A DNA stretch of 64,000 nucleotides from CAYQUO01 sp964420835 (lineage in GTDB: Bacteria; Chloroflexota; Anaerolineae; Anaerolineales; Anaerolineaceae), in the NCBI GenBank assembly GCA_964420835.1, contig CAYQUO010000001.1:259701-323700 (forward strand), given 5' to 3'. The translations under genes were made by a program, and so were the position numbers. Positions 1-8,454 of the stretch are shown piece by piece. Under the pieces are notes generated by a model, which worked only from the letters and a program-made list of their open reading frames with translations, had not been told where the DNA came from and did no database searches. The first letter of the stretch is position 1; every line of letters begins with the position of its first letter.

Positions 1-487
1 AGACCAGGTGCCGGTTGGGCAGCAAGCCGTGCGGATCCTGGGGACCGGAGGGCTGGGGCAAAATGGCCGTTCCGCCGGGGCGCAGCATGGTGATTGCCCA
101 GGGGGCCAACTCCACAGCCCAGGCGCCGGTGTTGCACAACTGGTGATCGATGGTTGCCTCTGCCCCTGCGCCGAGGCGAACCTCGATCCGCCGGGCGATT
201 CCGGTCCAGGGTTCGGCCGGCTGCTCAATGAGCAGACCGGAACCCGTGCGGGTGATGGTGACACCCTCCCCGGGCGGAATATAGGTGCGCGGTTTCGTTT
301 CGGGAGCGTGCCACAGGCGGTGCCCGCCGCGAAAGTGGTAATTTCCCCAGGGGGTGCGAACCGGTTCAAGCCCCTGAAGTTCCGCAAAAAGGTTGGGCCC
401 GCCCTGCAGGCTGAGCCCGCAGATGCCCGGCCAGCCGGGCTGGCATTCCAGCCGGAGGCTCCCGTTCGACAGGATGAACTCTTCCAT
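1..487 (-). CDS. DUF4380-like protein, N-terminal part (runs off the left edge)
   Basis: An open frame starts at ATG 487-485 on the minus strand and continues past base 1, so only about 162 N-terminal residues are visible. A near-perfect Shine-Dalgarno (GGAGGTGA) sits a few bases upstream. The N-terminus reads NGSLRLEC, then GGPNLFAEL, then the segment YHFRGGHRLWHAPE followed by RTYIPP. The GGHRLWxAPE segment is typical of DUF4380 proteins, which are predicted to have a galactose-mutarotase-like beta-sandwich fold. Function is unknown. The family assignment rests on pattern recognition. Confidence 0.6.
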   Translation of the reverse strand, partial: MEEFILSNGSLRLECQPGWPGICGLSLQGGPNLFAELQGLEPVRTPWGNYHFRGGHRLWHAPETKPRTYIPPGEGVTITRTGSGLLIEQPAEPWTGIARRIEVRLGAGAEATIDHQLCNTGAWAVELAPWAITMLRPGGTAILPQPSGPQDPHGLLPNRHLV

Positions 488-544
488 AATTATCACCTCC
501 TGGCAGCGTCTGGCGGGGTTGGTAAAAAGAGGTTTTTCCCATCC

Positions 545-577
545 CCTGCAGGCTGGCGGGGAACTGCAGCCTGCAGG
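545..577. repeat. Perfect 10-bp inverted repeat upstream of two divergent genes
   Basis: CCTGCAGGCT (545-554) is repeated as AGCCTGCAGG (568-577) with a 13-nt loop. A further copy of CCTGCAGGCTGG occurs in direct orientation at 636-647. Both lie in the 254-bp gap between the divergent DUF4380-like gene and the CDF gene. The repeat could be an operator or a hairpin in a leader. No poly-T tract follows it. Nothing else is clear in this gap. Confidence 0.4.
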
Positions 578-741
578 AATTATACGCCACGAAAATGGCC
601 GGTTTGCGTATATGAAATGGAGGATGCAGATAATGCCTGCAGGCTGGATGGCTCAGTCCGCTCCCGCCCGGATGGTAAAATTCAACCCGGGGCGGGTATT
701 TGCCGCATCCGCCCGCATCTGGCAGACACCTGGAGCAGCAC

Positions 742-1707
742 TTGAACACGATTCAGAAGAACACCCGCAACCTGACCCGTTTCGCATGGCTTTCGGTCGG
801 GGCGGCGCTGTTGACGATTGCCCTGAAGGCTGGGGCCTACTGGCTGACGGGTTCGGTGGGCCTGCTGTCGGACGCCCTGGAATCGGGGGTGAACCTGGTG
901 GGGGCGCTGATGGCGCTGGCCATGCTCTCGGTGGCCGCCCGGCCTGCGGACGAGGAGCACGCCTTCGGACACGACAAGGCGGAATACTTCTCCAGCGGAG
1001 CGGAAGGGGGCCTGATCCTCTTCGCCGCCATCAGCATCGCTGTGACGGCCATTGAAAGGCTACACCACCCGAAGCCGCTGGAGCAGCTCGGCCTGGGCCT
1101 GGCGATCTCCGTGCTGGCCTCGATGGTGAACCTGGGTGTGGCGCTGGTGCTGCGTCGGGCGGCCAGGTGCTACGACTCGATCACGCTGCAGGCCGATTCC
1201 AAACACCTGATGACCGACGTAATCACCTCGGGCGGGGTATTGGCGGGCGTGGGAGCGGTGGCACTGACGAAGTGGCAGCCGCTGGATTCGATCGCCGCCC
1301 TGGTTGTGGCGGCCAACATCCTCTGGATGGGCTACAGCATCCTGCGGGATTCCGTGCGCGGCCTGATGGACACGGCCATCCCGGAAAACGAAATGCAGGC
1401 CGTCCTGCACGTTCTGGAAAGTTACCTCGAACAGGGCGTGCACTTCCACGCCCTGCGAACCCGGCAGGCGGGCAGCCGGCGCTTTGTTTCGGTCCACGTC
1501 CTGGTGCCGGGAGAATGGACGGTGCAGCGGGGGCACGACCTTGTGGAAGAGGTGGAACAGGCAATCTCCCGGGTAATCGCCCGGGTGACCGTGATCACCC
1601 ACCTGGAGCCGCTGGAAGACCGTGCCTCCTACGACGACCTGGTGCTGGAGCGGGTGCCACCCCGGACCCCCGGAGGAAAGGCAGCCGATGGGACCAGGGG
1701 CGTATAA
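742..1707 (+). CDS. Cation diffusion facilitator (CDF) family metal efflux protein
   Basis: About 321 residues with six predicted membrane segments and a cytoplasmic C-terminal domain, the standard CDF layout. Family signatures are LLSDALESGVN in TM2, FGHDKAE between TM2 and TM3, and KHLMTD (the H-x3-D metal-site motif) at the start of TM5. It probably exports Zn2+, Mn2+, Fe2+ or Co2+ in exchange for protons; substrate cannot be read from sequence. I chose the TTG at 742 because GGAG lies 6 nt upstream. An in-frame ATG at 700 gives a proline-rich extension outside the family. The gene stands alone, just ahead of the TPM gene. Confidence 0.85.
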   Translation: MNTIQKNTRNLTRFAWLSVGAALLTIALKAGAYWLTGSVGLLSDALESGVNLVGALMALAMLSVAARPADEEHAFGHDKAEYFSSGAEGGLILFAAISIAVTAIERLHHPKPLEQLGLGLAISVLASMVNLGVALVLRRAARCYDSITLQADSKHLMTDVITSGGVLAGVGAVALTKWQPLDSIAALVVAANILWMGYSILRDSVRGLMDTAIPENEMQAVLHVLESYLEQGVHFHALRTRQAGSRRFVSVHVLVPGEWTVQRGHDLVEEVEQAISRVIARVTVITHLEPLEDRASYDDLVLERVPPRTPGGKAADGTRGV

Positions 1708-1716
1708 TACCTGGAG

Positions 1717-2646
1717 ATGATATGGAGAAGCGGAATGCGGAGAGGTAAGCGGGGAGCGGCGGTCCTGATCCTTGCCGCAGCGGGCTGTGCCGTGATCCTG
1801 ATGGCGAATCTGGCACCTATGGCAGCGGCATCCCCTGCCGGGGCGGCCCTGCAGGAGGGGGCTCCCTTGTGCGGCAACGGCTCGGCTCCGGATTACGGCT
1901 TCAGGGAGAGCCTGCAGCAGTTGCACTGGACCGTGCATTGGGAGGGCCATGTCTCCCCGGATACGGTGGACCGGGTGGACGCCATCCTCGATGACCTGAA
2001 CGCCGGCAACGTGGCCCAGACGATGATCCTGTTCAAGCCGGCGCAGGAGGTGGGCAACCGGGTGAACTGCGCCGTGCACTTCCTGCGCTACATGAAACTT
2101 GGCAACGCCAGTGGCCAACGCAAGGATAACGGCTTCGTTTTCCTGGTGGTCGTGGAGCCGACTGCCATCGATGTGCACTACGGCGTGGGGCTGGGGCTGC
2201 CGGCGCTGACGGCGCACGAACTGACCAGCCTGAACCGGCTGGCCGAATCGACCTACGCCACCACCGGCGACATGGACCAGGCCGTGCTGGCGCTGGTGGA
2301 GGGTTTTGCCGCTTACACCCAAAGTGTGTACCCTCCATTGTTCCAGGCACAACCGGCCGAACCGGTCGAAACCGTGGAACTGCCGCGCATCCCGGCGGGG
2401 CCTCTGGGTGTGGTGACCGTCTGCGGGCTGATCTGCATCAGCATCATCGTGATTGTTTTTGTCATCTGGCTGCTCATCCAACTGGCCCGCATGGGGGTGG
2501 TTTTTGGCCCCAGCCATTCGCCCTGGCGGCGGCCGATGGGCGGCGGAAGGTCCTGGGGAGGCGGGGGGTCCTGGGGCGGAGGGGGCAGCCGGGGGCCCAC
2601 CTGGCGGGGGGGCGGCGGCAGCGGCAGGGCCGGCCGCGGGAATTGA
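1717..2646 (+). CDS. TPM-domain membrane protein with Gly-rich tail
   Basis: A 309-residue protein with an N-terminal hydrophobic segment (about 13-36), an extracytoplasmic TPM (TLP18.3/Psb32/MOLO-1) type domain at roughly 55-205, a second membrane helix (about 228-253), and a C-terminal tail rich in Gly, Ser and Trp with repeated GGGGSWGGGGS-like units. The core segment FVFLVVVEPTAIDVHYGVGLG fits the TPM fold, where the usual wording is VLLLVALDDRKVRIEVGYGL. Such proteins are often encoded next to LemA-family proteins, as here. They are linked to membrane or envelope maintenance, but the biochemical role is not established. Confidence 0.7.
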   Translation: MIWRSGMRRGKRGAAVLILAAAGCAVILMANLAPMAAASPAGAALQEGAPLCGNGSAPDYGFRESLQQLHWTVHWEGHVSPDTVDRVDAILDDLNAGNVAQTMILFKPAQEVGNRVNCAVHFLRYMKLGNASGQRKDNGFVFLVVVEPTAIDVHYGVGLGLPALTAHELTSLNRLAESTYATTGDMDQAVLALVEGFAAYTQSVYPPLFQAQPAEPVETVELPRIPAGPLGVVTVCGLICISIIVIVFVIWLLIQLARMGVVFGPSHSPWRRPMGGGRSWGGGGSWGGGGSRGPTWRGGGGSGRAGRGN

Positions 2647-2675
2647 ACTTATCATCCAGATCAGGAGGAGGAGAA

Positions 2676-3377
2676 ATGAAAACCCATCAAACGAAAGTCA
2701 TTGCCATCATTCTGGCTGCGGTTGTGCTGGCATCCATGGCTGGCTGTGGGCCGATCGGCCGGGCGGTGGATACCGGTGCGACCGAATACAACGAGTTGAT
2801 TGCCCTGGTGCAGGGGGTGCAGTCTGCGGCTTCGAACTTTCAACTGGTGACCGACACGCAATACGCCAAGATCCAGGCGAAAACGCAGATCACCCGGGAT
2901 TATTACGAGGCGGTCAACAAGAGCGGGGAGGTGTGGACGGGCAACTTCCGGTCGCAGGCCGATGCGCTGACCGGGTTGCTGAAGAACTACCAGGATGCCA
3001 ATGGGCAGCCGATCGACCCGGCAAAACTGAACCTTAACGAGTTGCAGCAGAAGGGGGCACTGCCGGATGGACTTGGGCAGGGTTTCAGGCTGTATGTGAA
3101 TGCCATTACCCAGGCGCCGCCGCCCGTGCCGGATGCCGAGGTGACCCTGGCGCTGGGTGACACGGTGGACGAGGCGATGAACACCATCCAATTGGCCGGC
3201 ACCGACTGGAACGACGCCGTGAAGGCATACAACACGCGCCGCTCCCAGATCAAGGGTGAGATTGTGGCCAAGGTGTCGGAATACCTGGGCTTCGACCTGC
3301 CGGCAACCTTCCCGTACTATGCCGGCGGAAGCCCCGGGGCGCCCATCCAGAACCCGCTGGCAACCTCACAGCCTTAA
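2676..3377 (+). CDS. Lipoprotein, possibly LemA-related
   Basis: A 233-residue protein with a lipoprotein signal peptide ending in the lipobox MAGC at about residue 22. The ATG at 2676 follows a strong AGGAGGAG ribosome-binding site. The mature part is mostly helical. Its start, ATEYNELIALVQGVQSAASN, is reminiscent of the LemA motif YNxLVxLRNxVxxAW, although the Trp is missing. It begins 30 bp after the TPM gene, matching the common LemA-TPM gene pair. The lipoprotein call is firm, and the LemA relationship is only suggested. Confidence 0.6.
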   Translation: MKTHQTKVIAIILAAVVLASMAGCGPIGRAVDTGATEYNELIALVQGVQSAASNFQLVTDTQYAKIQAKTQITRDYYEAVNKSGEVWTGNFRSQADALTGLLKNYQDANGQPIDPAKLNLNELQQKGALPDGLGQGFRLYVNAITQAPPPVPDAEVTLALGDTVDEAMNTIQLAGTDWNDAVKAYNTRRSQIKGEIVAKVSEYLGFDLPATFPYYAGGSPGAPIQNPLATSQP

Positions 3378-3396
3378 CCGCGGCTTGAGCCGCTTG

Positions 3397-3432
3397 CCGG
3401 GCAGGCAAAGCCTGCCCGGTTTCCATTTTTTC
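3397..3432 (+). terminator. Intrinsic terminator after the TPM/lipoprotein pair
   Basis: A perfect 10-bp stem CCGGGCAGGC/GCCTGCCCGG with a 3-nt AAA loop (3397-3419) is followed by a T-rich tract. It lies 20 bp past the lipoprotein stop codon. Confidence 0.8.
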
Positions 3433-3570
3433 ACAGGCCTGGGGCGGGGAATGCTCAATCCGACCGGGGTGCTGCCCTGCTCCGTTGGCGGCGGGGCTTG
3501 GAACGGAAGCCAAGGCAGCCCGCCGGGCTCACTGCCATGCCGAGGGGGAAAACCAAGCCCGGGCATATAT

Positions 3571-3599
3571 CCCATGGAATCATGGGTGTGGGGTACAAT
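3571..3599 (+). promoter_or_regulatory. Possible promoter -10 with adjacent inverted repeat, upstream of the corrinoid gene
   Basis: TACAAT at 3594-3599 is a reasonable -10 element 32 bp before the corrinoid gene. The place where a -35 would sit is taken by a perfect inverted repeat, CCCATG-GAAT-CATGGG (3571-3586). This could be an operator or activator site. The rest of the 3433-3570 gap shows nothing recognisable. Confidence 0.3.
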
Positions 3600-3630
3600 A
3601 CGCATCACCAAACAACACGGAGACACGAAC

Positions 3631-4272
3631 ATGGAAGAAATCCTAACAACCATCCATCAGGGGATCATTGACGGCCAGCAGGAAACCGTGGCTGAAAATG
3701 TGGAAAAGGCACTGGGCATGGGGTTGGAACCAGCCACCATACTGAACGAATCCATGCTCCCGGCCATGACCGAAGTGGGGCGGCTGTTTGAAGAGGGTGA
3801 GTATTACGTGCCCGAGATGCTCGTTTCGGCAAGGGCCATGCAGGCCGGCATGAGCCTGTTGAAACCGAAACTGGTGCAGGCGGATGTGAAAAGCGCCGGC
3901 AGGGTCATTGCCGGGACCGTGGCGGGAGACCTGCACGACATCGGCAAGAACCTGGTCTGCATGATGCTCGAGGGGGCCGCCTTCGAGATCGTTGACCTGG
4001 GATCGGATGTGAAGCCTGAGCAGTTCGTTGAGGCGGTGAAGGCAAACCATGCCGACCTGGTGGCGATGTCGGCACTGTTGACAACGACCATGCCGAACAT
4101 GAAAACGACCATTGAAGCGCTGAAGGCCGCCGGCCTGCGCGACAAGGTGAAGGTGATGGTGGGCGGTGCCCCGCTTTCCACCAAATATGCCGAGGATATC
4201 GGCGCCGACGGCTATGCCCCCGATGCCAGCCGGGCGGTTGCACTGGCAAAGCAGTTGCAGGGCATTGCCTGA
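3631..4272 (+). CDS. Corrinoid-binding protein of a methyltransferase system (MtbC/MttC type)
   Basis: 213 residues with the two-domain layout of small corrinoid proteins: an N-terminal helical cap (about 1-90, containing FEEGEYYVPEMLVSARAM) and a Rossmann-like B12-binding domain (about 91-213). The cobalt-ligating signature DxHxxG is present as GDLHDIGKNLV, followed by VMSALLTTTMPNM-like and VGGAPLS motifs. Such proteins carry a methyl group between a substrate-specific methyltransferase and an acceptor. No methyltransferase or reductive activase lies beside it, so the partner must be encoded elsewhere. The ATG at 3631 agrees with the start of family members. Confidence 0.88.
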   Translation: MEEILTTIHQGIIDGQQETVAENVEKALGMGLEPATILNESMLPAMTEVGRLFEEGEYYVPEMLVSARAMQAGMSLLKPKLVQADVKSAGRVIAGTVAGDLHDIGKNLVCMMLEGAAFEIVDLGSDVKPEQFVEAVKANHADLVAMSALLTTTMPNMKTTIEALKAAGLRDKVKVMVGGAPLSTKYAEDIGADGYAPDASRAVALAKQLQGIA

Positions 4273-4298
4273 GCCCGTGCACGGCGGAAAGCCGGGGA

Positions 4299-5279
4299 AT
4301 GCAAACTCGAAAACTGGGCAATAGCGACCTGCAGGTTTCATCAATCGGGTTGGGCACCTGGGCCATTGGAGGGGGGAACAACCCGTATGGCTGGGGCCCG
4401 CAATCGGACCGCGAATCCATTGCCACCATCCAACGGGCCATTGACCTGGGGGTGAACTGGCTGGATACAGCCCGGGTATATGGCCGCGGCCACTCGGAGG
4501 AAGTGGTTGGCAGGGCCATCAAGGGGCGTCGGGAGCAGGTGATCGTGGCCAGCAAATGCGGCCTGTTGTGGAAGCCCGACGGCAGGGGCACCTACGGCAG
4601 CCTGAAGGCGGAAAGCATCCGCCAGGAATGCCATGCCAGCCTGAAAAGCCTGGGGACGGATGTGATCGACCTGTACCAGATCCACTGGCCGCAGCCGGAC
4701 GATGAGATCGAGGAAGGTTGGGGCGCCGTCGCCGACCTGGTGCGGGAGGGCAAGGTGCGTTACGCGGGGGTCTCCAATTTTTCGGTGCCGCAAATGCAAC
4801 GGGCGCAGGCCATACACCCCATCACCTCCCTGCAGCCGCCCTACAGCATGTTCAAGCGCGAAATCGAAGCCGAGATCCTGCCCTACTGCCGGGATAATGC
4901 CATCGGCGTCATTGTTTACAGCCCCATCCAGGCTGGCCTGTTAAGCGGCGGGTTCAGCAAGGCGCGGGCCGGCAAACTGCCCGCCGATGACTGGCGCAAG
5001 AGCAGCCCGGATTTCCAGGAACCGGCCCTGAGCGCCCACCTCTGGCTGGTGGAACAGTTGCGCCCGCTGGCCGCGCGCAAGGGGACTTCCGTGGCCAACC
5101 TGGCCATCGCCTGGGTGCTGCGGCGGCCCGAGGTGACGGCGGCCATCGTGGGAGCCCGGCGTCCCGAACAGATCGAGGAGACCGCCGCGGCAGGCGACCT
5201 GAGGCTGACTTTGAATGAACTCGCCGGGTTGGAAAAACTGCTGGTGGGGCATGCCGGCAAGATGAACCTGGAGCGATAA
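4299..5279 (+). CDS. Aldo/keto reductase
   Basis: A 326-residue NADPH-dependent aldo/keto reductase with a full (beta/alpha)8 length. The catalytic tetrad is visible: Asp in NWLDTARVYG, Tyr in the same segment, Lys in VIVASKCG and His in YQIHWPQP. The C-terminal cofactor segment AAIVGARRPEQIEE is also present. The protein begins with the family's usual MQTRKLGNSDLQVSSIGLG start. It lies 26 bp after the corrinoid gene and may be cotranscribed with it. The physiological substrate is unknown. Confidence 0.92.
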   Translation: MQTRKLGNSDLQVSSIGLGTWAIGGGNNPYGWGPQSDRESIATIQRAIDLGVNWLDTARVYGRGHSEEVVGRAIKGRREQVIVASKCGLLWKPDGRGTYGSLKAESIRQECHASLKSLGTDVIDLYQIHWPQPDDEIEEGWGAVADLVREGKVRYAGVSNFSVPQMQRAQAIHPITSLQPPYSMFKREIEAEILPYCRDNAIGVIVYSPIQAGLLSGGFSKARAGKLPADDWRKSSPDFQEPALSAHLWLVEQLRPLAARKGTSVANLAIAWVLRRPEVTAAIVGARRPEQIEETAAAGDLRLTLNELAGLEKLLVGHAGKMNLER

Positions 5280-5289
5280 GGATTAAAAA

Positions 5290-5325
5290 GGACAGCCGGT
5301 GTGCTGGCTGTCCGGATCGTTCAAT
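5290..5325 (+). terminator. Hairpin after the aldo/keto reductase gene, probable terminator
   Basis: An 8-bp stem GGACAGCC/GGCTGTCC with an 8-nt loop (5290-5313) lies 10 bp after the stop codon. The T content downstream is weak, so efficiency is uncertain. The next gene is convergent, and the remaining 100 bp up to it show nothing else. Confidence 0.5.
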
Positions 5326-5424
5326 TTCCTGCTGCGAAGAGGTGGGACTTAATGACGGGGTTTGATCCCGGCTGCGTTTGTGCCTTTTAACTGCTGGAAT
5401 GGGACTTTACCGGTTTGAATGCCT

Positions 5425-5907
5425 CTACTGGACCTGGTACTCGAAACCCTGCAGCAGTGTTCCATCGATGTACACGTCCGCTCGGTAAAGACCGGCGGGG
5501 AAGTCCTGGTTCAACTCCAGTTGGGCGGTCAGGTTGTTGCCCAGGAGGACGGTGGTATCCACACTGGTAATGAGAACATCCTTGCCGGTGCCGGGGTCAA
5601 TCCCAAAAAATTCCCACTTGACAACCGTGCCCGCCTTCAACATCCGGTCCAGTTTGACCTCGAAGTGTTGAATGCGGTTGGAGGGCTTGAATGCGCTGAC
5701 CTCGGCTCCCGGCTCCCCGGAGCCATCGTCGGCGAAGAGCGTGAAACTGCTGACGCCCACCTTTCCGGATGCAGCGGGTTCCTCGTTCGCGGGCGGCGGG
5801 TTGTTCCCATCCCCGGAACCGCTGCTGCTGCCGCAGGCCAGGGTGGCCATTGCCAGGGCCGACAACCCCAACAGGATCGAAAACATGCGTTTCTTTGATG
5901 TGTGCAT
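5425..5907 (-). CDS. Hypothetical lipoprotein
   Basis: 160 residues starting at 5907 (MHTSKKRM). A signal peptide ends in the lipobox ATLAC near residue 25, followed by a Ser/Gly/Pro-rich linker and a beta-rich domain of about 115 residues. The domain includes NNLTAQLELNQDFPAGLYR, a style seen in proteins with Ig-like or C2-like sandwich domains. An in-frame start further upstream at 6048 would add a region overlapping promoter elements and was rejected. No family was recognised. It is divergent from metE. Confidence 0.7.
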   Translation of the reverse strand: MHTSKKRMFSILLGLSALAMATLACGSSSGSGDGNNPPPANEEPAASGKVGVSSFTLFADDGSGEPGAEVSAFKPSNRIQHFEVKLDRMLKAGTVVKWEFFGIDPGTGKDVLITSVDTTVLLGNNLTAQLELNQDFPAGLYRADVYIDGTLLQGFEYQVQ

Positions 5908-5976
5908 CTTCTTTGCCTTTCTCGGATCGGGTTTATCCCTTTCCCCGGCAGGCCGGAGATTTTGAGAGATTCCTGG

Positions 5977-6018
5977 ATTATACCATAACTGGACAATTAC
6001 TATCATAAATACTATAAT
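5977..6018. promoter_or_regulatory. Divergent promoter region for metE (+) and the lipoprotein (-)
   Basis: On the plus strand TGGACA (5990-5995) and TATAAT (6013-6018) are separated by 17 bp, a near-consensus sigma-70-type promoter about 60 bp before metE. On the minus strand a TATAAT lies at 5982-5977 without a good -35. The region is very AT-rich compared with its surroundings. No S-box or cobalamin riboswitch was recognised in the short metE leader. Confidence 0.7.
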
Positions 6019-6079
6019 TATTCCAATATAAACCAGTTGTATAATCAACCTGGCTGAATGAAATGGAAGGGTGAAAATT

Positions 6080-8371
6080 ATGATACTTACAGCGAATCTC
6101 GGATATCCACGGCTGGGTGCAGGGCGGGAATTAAAGCGGGCTTTGGAAGGCTACTGGTCGGGGAAAGTGAACGCGGCGGGCCTGCTTAAGGCAGGCAGGG
6201 AATTACGGCTTGAACATTGGAAGATTCAACGGGGGGCTGGAATTGACATCATCCCTTCCAACGATTTTTCTTATTACGACCAGGTGCTGGATGCTGCCTG
6301 CATGGTCGGTGCCATCCCCCGCCGGTATTCCGGCCTTGAAAACGCCTCCGGTTTCGACATCTATTTTGCCATGGCAAGAGGGGTCCACCAGGGCCGGCAA
6401 AACCTTGCCGCAATGGAAATGACCAAATGGTTCGATACCAATTACCATTACATTGTCCCGGAGATCGAAAAAGAGCAGGTTTATCGACTGGAATCCACCA
6501 AAGTGATTGATGAATTCCTGGAGGCACAGGAAGCCGGCCTTCACACCCGGCCGGTGTTGCTGGGGCCGGTGTCGTTTCTGCTGTTGAGCAAACCCACCTC
6601 CCCCGGTTGTGATCCACTGGACACGCTGCCGAACCTGCTGCCGGTATATGTCGAGGTTTTGCAGCATCTTTCGGCTGTTGGCGCCGACTGGGTGCAGGTG
6701 GATGAACCCTGCCTGGTTTTCGATCTTGCTGAAAAAGCACGCGGCGCCTACAGCGCGGCATACAGCCATTTCAGCCGGGAGGCGGACATTCAGATCCTGC
6801 TGGCAACGTATTTCGGCGGCCTTGGCGAAAACCTGCCGCTGGCGCTGCAATTGCCCGTTGCCGGTTTGCATGCCGACCTGGTGCGGGCACCGGAACAACT
6901 GGATGCCATCCTGGGGCAATTGCCGGCCGGGAAAACCCTCTCGCTGGGTGTAATTGACGGGCGCAATGTCTGGCGGGCCGACCTGGACGCAGCCCATGCG
7001 CTGATCCAGCGGGCTGTCTCTGTTTTGGGGAAGGAACGCGTCCAAATCGCGCCCAGTTGTTCGTTGATGTTCAGCCCGCACGACCTGGACTTGGAAACCA
7101 GCCTGGACGAAGAGTTGCGGTCCTGGCTGGCGTTTGGGCGCCAGAAACTGGATGAACTGTCCCTGCTTAAGCAGGCGATCAACCAGGGGGTTGAAACCGT
7201 TGCCAAACCATTTGCCCTCAGCCGTGAAGCGCTGAAAAGGCGGCACAACTCCAAACGCACCCACGACCGGCAGGTCCGGGAGCGGCTTAAGGCGGTGGAC
7301 CAGGCCATGCTTCGCCGCAACCAGGATCTTCAAGCCCGCAAGGCAGCCCAGGCGCTGAAACTGCGCCTGCCTGTTCTGCCAACCACCACCATCGGTTCCT
7401 TCCCGCAAACGGATGAAATTCGCGCTCACCGGTTCGCCTACAAGAAAGGCACCCTTAACCGGGAGGAATACGAGGGCCTGATGAAGGCGGAAATTTCCCG
7501 TACGATCCGCCTTCAGGAGCAGATCGGCCTGGATGTGCTGGTTCACGGTGAGTTCGAGCGCACCGACATGGTGGAATATTTTGGCGAGCGCCTCGGCGGG
7601 GTGGCCTTTACCCGGGATGGCTGGGTGCAAAGTTATGGGTCGCGCGCCGTAAGGCCGCCGATCATTTATGGGGATATTGTCCGCCCCGCCCCAATGACGG
7701 TGGACTGGTCGACATTTGCCCAATCCCTCACCAGCAAGCCGGTCAAGGGCATGCTCACCGGGCCGGTCACAATTTTGGAGTGGTCGTTTGTCCGGGATGA
7801 TCAACCGCGGGCCGAAACCTGCCGGCAGATTGCGCTGGCGATCCGCGACGAAACGCTGGACCTGGAGCGCGCCGGGATTTCCATCATCCAGATCGATGAA
7901 CCGGCTTTTCGGGAAGGGATGCCCTTGCGCCGGGCGGAACAGGCGGACTATCTTGAATGGGCGATCGGGTGTTTTCGACTGGCCTCCAGCGGCGTGCGGG
8001 ATGAAACCCAGATCCACACCCACATGTGCTACTCGGAGTTCGACCAGATCATTGAGGCGATCGGGCGCATGGATGCAGACGTTATATCCATCGAGGCTTC
8101 ACGTTCCAAAATGGAACTGCTGGACACCTTTAAACAGGTTCAATACCCCGGGGATATTGGCCCCGGCATCTATGATATTCATTCCCCGAACATTCCCGCG
8201 CAGGACGAAATGCAGGAATTGATTGGGAAAGCCCTGCAGGTGGTGCCTGTTGAACATCTATGGGTCAACCCGGATTGCGGGTTGAAAACCAGGGAGTGGG
8301 AGCAGGTGATCCCCGCGCTCACCCACATGGTTCAAGCCGCCAGGGCTGTGAGGGAACGGTTGAAAGGTTGA
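6080..8371 (+). CDS. metE: Cobalamin-independent methionine synthase
   Basis: 5-methyltetrahydropteroyltriglutamate-homocysteine methyltransferase, 763 residues, which makes methionine without B12. It has the duplicated barrel organisation: an N-terminal half opening with ANLGYPRLGAGRELK, and a catalytic C-terminal half opening with TTTIGSFPQT. Zinc ligands are visible as His648 and Cys650 (HTHMCYSEF) and Cys733 (NPDCGLKTR). I prefer ATG 6080 over GTG 6071 because GGAAGG at 6065-6070 is 9 nt from the ATG but directly abuts the GTG. It is a single gene behind a strong promoter. Confidence 0.96.
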   Translation: MILTANLGYPRLGAGRELKRALEGYWSGKVNAAGLLKAGRELRLEHWKIQRGAGIDIIPSNDFSYYDQVLDAACMVGAIPRRYSGLENASGFDIYFAMARGVHQGRQNLAAMEMTKWFDTNYHYIVPEIEKEQVYRLESTKVIDEFLEAQEAGLHTRPVLLGPVSFLLLSKPTSPGCDPLDTLPNLLPVYVEVLQHLSAVGADWVQVDEPCLVFDLAEKARGAYSAAYSHFSREADIQILLATYFGGLGENLPLALQLPVAGLHADLVRAPEQLDAILGQLPAGKTLSLGVIDGRNVWRADLDAAHALIQRAVSVLGKERVQIAPSCSLMFSPHDLDLETSLDEELRSWLAFGRQKLDELSLLKQAINQGVETVAKPFALSREALKRRHNSKRTHDRQVRERLKAVDQAMLRRNQDLQARKAAQALKLRLPVLPTTTIGSFPQTDEIRAHRFAYKKGTLNREEYEGLMKAEISRTIRLQEQIGLDVLVHGEFERTDMVEYFGERLGGVAFTRDGWVQSYGSRAVRPPIIYGDIVRPAPMTVDWSTFAQSLTSKPVKGMLTGPVTILEWSFVRDDQPRAETCRQIALAIRDETLDLERAGISIIQIDEPAFREGMPLRRAEQADYLEWAIGCFRLASSGVRDETQIHTHMCYSEFDQIIEAIGRMDADVISIEASRSKMELLDTFKQVQYPGDIGPGIYDIHSPNIPAQDEMQELIGKALQVVPVEHLWVNPDCGLKTREWEQVIPALTHMVQAARAVRERLKG

Positions 8372-8454
8372 GGGCCTTTGTCGGGGTCCGACGCTGAATG
8401 AACTGCCTGGCATCAGGCACATTGCATAACATAAAATGATGGAAAGGGAGAGAC

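Noticed and set aside
1060..2655. Long minus-strand ORF of 531 residues
   Set aside because: It lies antisense to the CDF and TPM genes, has low-complexity Gly/Pro/His-rich sequence and no family features. It is a shadow of high-GC coding sequence.
6203..8023. Minus-strand ORF of 606 residues opposite metE
   Set aside because: metE is a clear full-length gene on the plus strand; the antisense frame has no recognisable domain or start signal.
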